From Rhodospirillaceae bacterium MC! (GTDB lineage: Bacteria > Pseudomonadota > Alphaproteobacteria > MC1), in assembly GCA_002632265.1 (NCBI GenBank), contig NQOV01000001.1, positions 65,579 to 129,578 of the forward strand: a stretch of DNA of 64,000 bases, written 5' to 3'. A program made the position numbers and the translations under genes. Shown here piece after piece: positions 59,336-64,000 of the stretch (the first letter of the stretch is position 1; each line of letters begins with the position of its first letter). A model generated the notes under the pieces. The model did no database searches. It was given only the letters and a program-made list of their open reading frames with translations, and was not told the DNA's origin.

Positions 59336-60118
59336 TTAACTAAACATATAATTTAATATTCGCTCCGAAAGAGAATGATTCTCATCATAAAGTAATGGGA
59401 CTTTTATGGTAGTACTTTTATGGATGTTAACTTTTTTTACATTCATAGTAGATTTATAATCTGCCGATAAAGATACAGGGCGTTTATCATGATCTAAGAC
59501 TTCAATATCAATATTAAGAGTATCAGGAACAACCGCACCACGCCAGTTTTTAGGTGTGTAATTGTTTAAGGGGGTAATGGCTAAAAGTCGGCTATCGAAT
59601 GGAATGATAGAGCCACCTGCCGAATAGTTATAAGCGGTACTACCTGCAGGAGTGGCCACCAAGACGCCATCGCCTACCAATACCGCAATGCGTTCTGTGC
59701 CGTCAACTTTAATATTTAAGTGAGCAGACTGTCCAGAACTTCTAAACATGGAAACTTCATTGATAGCGAAAAAATTATTGGTATCGCCATGAACATCAGT
59801 AACATAAGTATGCAAAGGAGCAAAATCAAACATATTAGATGTTTGAATTCTTTCAAGCAATCCCTCTACCCTATAGGAATTCATCAGAAAGCCGACAGAT
59901 CCCCTATTCATTCCAAAAATAGGCATGTCTTTTATTTTATGATCTAAATTTTTATGGATGGTTTCTATCATAAAACCATCGCCACCTAAAGGGACTAAGG
60001 TAAGAGCGTCTTCCATGGGAGTTTGTCCGTAATGATCAATTAGGTCATTACAGGCTTGTACGGCCTCATCAGATTGAGAAGATACAAAATGGAATAATGG
60101 TTCACTAGGTTCTATCAT
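59336..60118 (-). CDS. nadK: NAD kinase
   Basis: LVPLGGDGFMIETIH, GMNRGSVGFLMN, NEVSMFRSSGQSAHLNI, GDGVLVATPAGSTAYNYSAGG. Confidence 0.95.
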   Translation of the reverse strand: MIEPSEPLFHFVSSQSDEAVQACNDLIDHYGQTPMEDALTLVPLGGDGFMIETIHKNLDHKIKDMPIFGMNRGSVGFLMNSYRVEGLLERIQTSNMFDFAPLHTYVTDVHGDTNNFFAINEVSMFRSSGQSAHLNIKVDGTERIAVLVGDGVLVATPAGSTAYNYSAGGSIIPFDSRLLAITPLNNYTPKNWRGAVVPDTLNIDIEVLDHDKRPVSLSADYKSTMNVKKVNIHKSTTIKVPLLYDENHSLSERILNYMFS

Positions 60119-60120
60119 AA

Positions 60121-61467
60121 TTATTGCATTTCATCAAAGGCTTGTTCAATTAGATCTTGATACTTTGCTACATCGTGCTTTTTTTCTGCTTCTATCATAA
60201 TACGTAACACTGGTTCGGTGCCTGATTTTCTAACCAATACACGCCCTTTTCCCTCTAGCTCGATTGTTACTCGTGCTAAGACTTCCTTAAACTTATCATT
60301 TTCCAAAGGATTACTTAAACCGTATCTTAAATTACGTAATTCTTGCGGTAATGGAGTGAAAATATCGAAGAAATCCGAGGCTTTTTTTCCTGAATCACTT
60401 AAAGCTCCTAGAATTTGCAATCCTGCTATTAAGCCGTCGCCTGTTGTTGTTATATCTGTCATGATTATATGTCCAGATTGTTCGCCACCTAGATTATAGC
60501 CATTTTCTCGCATGTGTGAAACAACATAGCGATCTCCCACATCAGTGCGTATTAAGTGGATACCTTGGCTTTCAAGCCATCTTTCCAAGCCCATATTCGA
60601 CATGACTGTAGCCACAACGCCATTTTCTTTTAACTTACCTTTAGCATGTAAATGTTTGGCAATTACACCGATGATTTTATCGCCGTCAACAATCTTGCCA
60701 TTTTCATCGCAGACGATTAAACGGTCCGCATCGCCATCCAAGGCCAAGCCTATATCTGCCCCATAGCGTTTTACTTTTTCGCTCATAACTTCTGGAGATG
60801 TGCTACCACAACCACGGTTAATATTAAAGCCGTCAGGCTCATTACCGATGACAATGACTTCCGCTCCTAGCTCTTGTAATATTAACGGAGCAACCAAATA
60901 TCCTGCACCATGGGAACAATCTAAAACTATTTTAAAGTTTTCTAATGTTCGTGCTTCACTTCTAAAGGTTGCTTTTGCTACTTCTATATAACGCCCTTTA
61001 GCGTCGTCAATTCGTTTAGCTCTGCCTAGTTCTGACGCAGGAACAAGATCTAAAGATAAATCAGGATTAGCAATTTCTTGTTCAATTTGAAGTTCTACAG
61101 CGTCCTTAAGTTTAAAGCCGTTCGGGCCGAATAGTTTTATGCCGTTATCTTCATATAAATTGTGAGATGCGGAAATCATAACCCCTAAATCACAACGCAT
61201 GGATTTAGTTAGATATCCCACCGCAGGAGTTGGCAAAGGTCCAAGTAAAATCACATCCATACCCATGGATGTAAACCCTGCCGTTAAAGCAGGCTCTAAC
61301 ATATAGCCCGATAATCTTGTATCTTTTGCGATGATAACCTTATGGCGATGAGTTCCAGTTTTAAATATTTTACCGCATGCCATACCAACACGCATGGCTA
61401 TTTCCGCAGTCATTGGATGTTTATTGCTTAATCCACGAATTCCGTCTGTTCCAAATAAAGTACGCAT
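60121..61467 (-). CDS. glmM: Phosphoglucosamine mutase
   Basis: FGTDGIRGLSNKHPMTAEIAMRVG, GVMISASHNLYEDNGIKLFGPNGFKL, LDGDADRLIVCDENG, RKSGTEPVLRIMIE. Confidence 0.97.
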   Translation of the reverse strand: MRTLFGTDGIRGLSNKHPMTAEIAMRVGMACGKIFKTGTHRHKVIIAKDTRLSGYMLEPALTAGFTSMGMDVILLGPLPTPAVGYLTKSMRCDLGVMISASHNLYEDNGIKLFGPNGFKLKDAVELQIEQEIANPDLSLDLVPASELGRAKRIDDAKGRYIEVAKATFRSEARTLENFKIVLDCSHGAGYLVAPLILQELGAEVIVIGNEPDGFNINRGCGSTSPEVMSEKVKRYGADIGLALDGDADRLIVCDENGKIVDGDKIIGVIAKHLHAKGKLKENGVVATVMSNMGLERWLESQGIHLIRTDVGDRYVVSHMRENGYNLGGEQSGHIIMTDITTTGDGLIAGLQILGALSDSGKKASDFFDIFTPLPQELRNLRYGLSNPLENDKFKEVLARVTIELEGKGRVLVRKSGTEPVLRIMIEAEKKHDVAKYQDLIEQAFDEMQ

Positions 61468-61495
61468 AAATCCCTCTCCTTTATCTCAATATATA

Positions 61496-61551
61496 AAAGG
61501 AGCTTGAAAAAGTATTCATGTTAGGTCCTTAAGCACTTTTCCCACCCCTTA
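61496..61551 (+). repeat. Foldback repeat, subfamily A short form
   Basis: AAAGGAGCTTGAAAAAGTATTCATGTTAGGTCCTTAAGCACTTTTCCCACCCCTT. Confidence 0.8.
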
Positions 61552-61599
61552 TATACAGGATAATAACAAAAATAAATCATAAAAGCAAGGATAAAAACA

Positions 61600-61651
61600 A
61601 AGCCTAACAAACCCCATGACTAATCTAATAATCATGGGGTTTGTTAGGCTT
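61600..61651 (-). terminator. flgL terminator
   Basis: 20-bp perfect arms AAGCCTAACAAACCCCATGA / TCATGGGGTTTGTTAGGCTT. Confidence 0.85.
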
Positions 61652-61676
61652 AAGAAAAGTTATGAGAAATAAATTA

Positions 61677-63782
61677 TTAGCTCATGTATTTCAACAATGA
61701 CATGCCTTGTAATTTACCGATCATAGCATAGCTTGCTTGTTGCATTTGATACAGTGATTTATATTCCATAGCGGCTTTGGTTTGATCAACTTGAGTAATA
61801 CCTTCGATTTCACTTTCTAAAGCGTCGCCTCTATCTTGTAACATAGACATATTAGTTTTTACAGATGATGAAACAAAGCCAGAGAAATAACCAGCGTCGG
61901 CAATAGTGGCAGGATCTTCATAACCATATGGCGATTTTTGCCCTGCTACTGATGATCTATCTAAGGCACTTTGTAGTAAGTAAGTGGCATTTTTTAAACG
62001 TTCTGGATGATGTTTTAAATCTCCTTGAGCGATAATTCCTAAAGCTCGGATAGTTTTTTCAAAAGGAGCATATGTGGCATTAATACTTTGAGTAACATTA
62101 CGAGTATCTGATAAATGGTAGGTAACTTCTTGGTTGTTTCCTTGATAGTATCCACTACTTTCTACTGTAATTGATGCTCTGTTTGATGTTACAGTCCCAC
62201 CACCTAAAGTCTTAGGAGCAACGTTATAACCATCGGCAAAGGTAATTGTTGAGCCATCGCCTGATACTGATTTCACAACTAATTTTTGCCCGTCAATGGT
62301 TAATTCTGTACCGTCTGAAATAGGATCTCCGTTATCTAGTAGGAATGTACCTGGTTTAGCTGACGCACTATCATTTCTAGATCCATTGTCAAATAATGTT
62401 AATGGATTGCTAGGAGTTAAGACATGATTAAAATAAGGATGAGCAGGGCTACCGCTATCTTGTAGGGTTTTTTGTTCTACAGTCATGGTTAAACCGTCTG
62501 GCGATATGCCTGTAATAGCTTTATTACCGTTATTGTTAAGAGATCCTGAAACGTTAACAATATCACCTACGTGCATTTCGGCAAAGGAGCTTTTTTCATG
62601 AACTACAAGCGAGTGAGGAAGTGATGGTCCATTTACATCAGCAACACTTTTAGAAGAAGAGAAAGTTGCGGTTTTACCATCGGCACTAACACCGCTTAAA
62701 GTTATGGTTTGCCCGTTTACTGTCATGGTAGTACCATCACTTAATGGATTACCTTTTGAATCAGTGAAGAAATTCATAGGTGCGGTTGCTTTATGATTTA
62801 GATTATCGAATTGTAAGTTTTCACCTGCTCGTAAAGTTTTATCGTCATCTTTTGGAGCTGGCAAGTGGATTACGCCGTCTTCTGGATTACCAATAAGTGG
62901 TACAGTATTATTCTTAGGGCTAAATGAAACACCGTTATATGTTTCTGCATGTTCGTGTAATTCATCATCTTCACTTTTAAAGGTTACAGGAGTAGCCGAA
63001 TTTTCCGCCACTGTTTCTTCTGTTTTTAAGAAGATAGAGTTTGCTTTAGGACCGATATGGTCAATTGTGTATAATTTATCATTACCGCCTGATCCTTTTA
63101 AACGGATAGTTTGCCCTGATTGGAAATTGGCAAATTTCCCTAAACCTGTAGTATCGATAATGCTATCTAAACCATTGGGATCGTGTTTCATTTCTGCCCA
63201 ACTACCATTATTACGTGAGGTAATTGCCATAGATGAAGTATTACCCAGTGCAGTTGTGGGATAGGTTGTGTTTCTACCGTCATATAAGCGTTGGAAGTCT
63301 TTTATGCTATCGCCTAAATCTAATTTTACAGGATTATCAGTGGTATTCGTACCACCCAAGTTTAAACCAACAACAGAAGATTGATTGATGTACATTTCCA
63401 TACTACCCAAACTATTCCACGCCATTTCTTGGAGTGCTTGAACTTCGGTAGCATTATTTACACCATTACTTTCGCCCACTTGTGATAACATGTTAATCAT
63501 ATCAGTAATAGTATCATGAATATTTTCTGTGGCAGTACCGAAAAATTGATTTTTAGATTTAATCTCTTTGTTTTGATCCACATAGTTATTGGAAAACTTC
63601 CATTGTTGTTGTAAGCTTAATAAATGACCGATGTGAGTATGAAGACCTGTGTAGGTATCTGATTTGCTACCTGTGGTAGCCTGTTTGTAAGATTGATCCA
63701 CGGCAACTTTGTTGCTCATTAAACGATTAGCCATTCCTGTTGCAAAAGGGTGATCTGCCACACGGCGAGTAGTAGATATCAT
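61677..63782 (-). CDS. flgL: Flagellar hook-associated protein FlgL with large central insertion
   Basis: Flagellin-like N-terminal helices (ISTTRRVADHPFATGMANRLMSNKVAVDQSYKQATTGSKSDTYTGL) and C-terminal helices (LQDRGDALESEIEGITQVDQTKAAMEYKSLYQMQQASYAMIGKLQGMSLLKYMS); adjacent to the flgK 3' end. Confidence 0.85.
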   Translation of the reverse strand: MISTTRRVADHPFATGMANRLMSNKVAVDQSYKQATTGSKSDTYTGLHTHIGHLLSLQQQWKFSNNYVDQNKEIKSKNQFFGTATENIHDTITDMINMLSQVGESNGVNNATEVQALQEMAWNSLGSMEMYINQSSVVGLNLGGTNTTDNPVKLDLGDSIKDFQRLYDGRNTTYPTTALGNTSSMAITSRNNGSWAEMKHDPNGLDSIIDTTGLGKFANFQSGQTIRLKGSGGNDKLYTIDHIGPKANSIFLKTEETVAENSATPVTFKSEDDELHEHAETYNGVSFSPKNNTVPLIGNPEDGVIHLPAPKDDDKTLRAGENLQFDNLNHKATAPMNFFTDSKGNPLSDGTTMTVNGQTITLSGVSADGKTATFSSSKSVADVNGPSLPHSLVVHEKSSFAEMHVGDIVNVSGSLNNNGNKAITGISPDGLTMTVEQKTLQDSGSPAHPYFNHVLTPSNPLTLFDNGSRNDSASAKPGTFLLDNGDPISDGTELTIDGQKLVVKSVSGDGSTITFADGYNVAPKTLGGGTVTSNRASITVESSGYYQGNNQEVTYHLSDTRNVTQSINATYAPFEKTIRALGIIAQGDLKHHPERLKNATYLLQSALDRSSVAGQKSPYGYEDPATIADAGYFSGFVSSSVKTNMSMLQDRGDALESEIEGITQVDQTKAAMEYKSLYQMQQASYAMIGKLQGMSLLKYMS

Positions 63783-63836
63783 AATAAAATTCTCCTAAAA
63801 TAATTTGTAATAAAATAAAAATATTGTTTTAAATTC

Positions 63837-64000
63837 TTAACGAACCATACCTTCTAAAGATTTAAACATTTCTTGAATGGTTGATATAATCTTGGCACTT
63901 GCTGAATAACTACGCTGATAACGCATAAGGTTTTGTAGTTCTTCATCTAGGTTTACTTGGCGTTTATTATTAACTTGATCTTGCATGTTTTCCATTACTT
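63837..64000 (-). CDS. flgK: Flagellar hook-associated protein FlgK, C-terminal fragment cut by the window edge
   Basis: Reverse-strand reading ...VNLDEELQNLMRYQRSYSASAKIISTIQEMFKSLEGMVR* matches the FlgK C-terminus. Confidence 0.9.
   Translation of the reverse strand, partial: VMENMQDQVNNKRQVNLDEELQNLMRYQRSYSASAKIISTIQEMFKSLEGMVR

Overview
AT-rich chromosomal segment, probably from a flagellated alphaproteobacterium: it carries ctrA, a GapR/DUF2312 gene, fliI/fliJ and flgL/flgK, an alphaproteobacterial SAM-II riboswitch, and the aroE-coaE-dnaQ order. Most of the window is housekeeping: trmFO, nagB, rplY, cyaY, rpmE, rmuC, metK, pyk, nrdDG, tsaB, rplS-trmD, mutS, glk, lexA, gmk, pcm, valS, aroA, gpmI, ogt, mnmE, folD, tatABC, pth, nadK and glmM. 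Two adjacent tRNA-Gln(TTG) genes are present. I saw no CRISPR array, prophage or transposase. The most interesting signal is a family of about 13 imperfect foldback repeats of roughly 45-115 bp. Two sequence-divergent subfamilies share one architecture: a left terminus TAAGGAxxGTGAAAAA, a conserved CTTATGTA starting 35 nt after the GTGA, and variable or covarying arms. In six genes the stop codon lies inside the element's left terminus. Two tandem clusters have a period of about 113 bp. Other notable items: a SAM-II aptamer at +1 of a consensus promoter in front of metK; a correctly spaced NrdR box pair in front of nrdGD; two exported polysaccharide-degrading enzymes bracketed by copies of the repeat; a degenerate serine-recombinase-like ORF coupled to tatABC; a tandem duplication of [terminator-promoter-Sel1 gene]; a divergent second coaE; an enlarged FlgL with internal repeats; and an uncharacterised acidic/basic overlapping gene pair. 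All calls come from reading sequence and translations; no searches were run.
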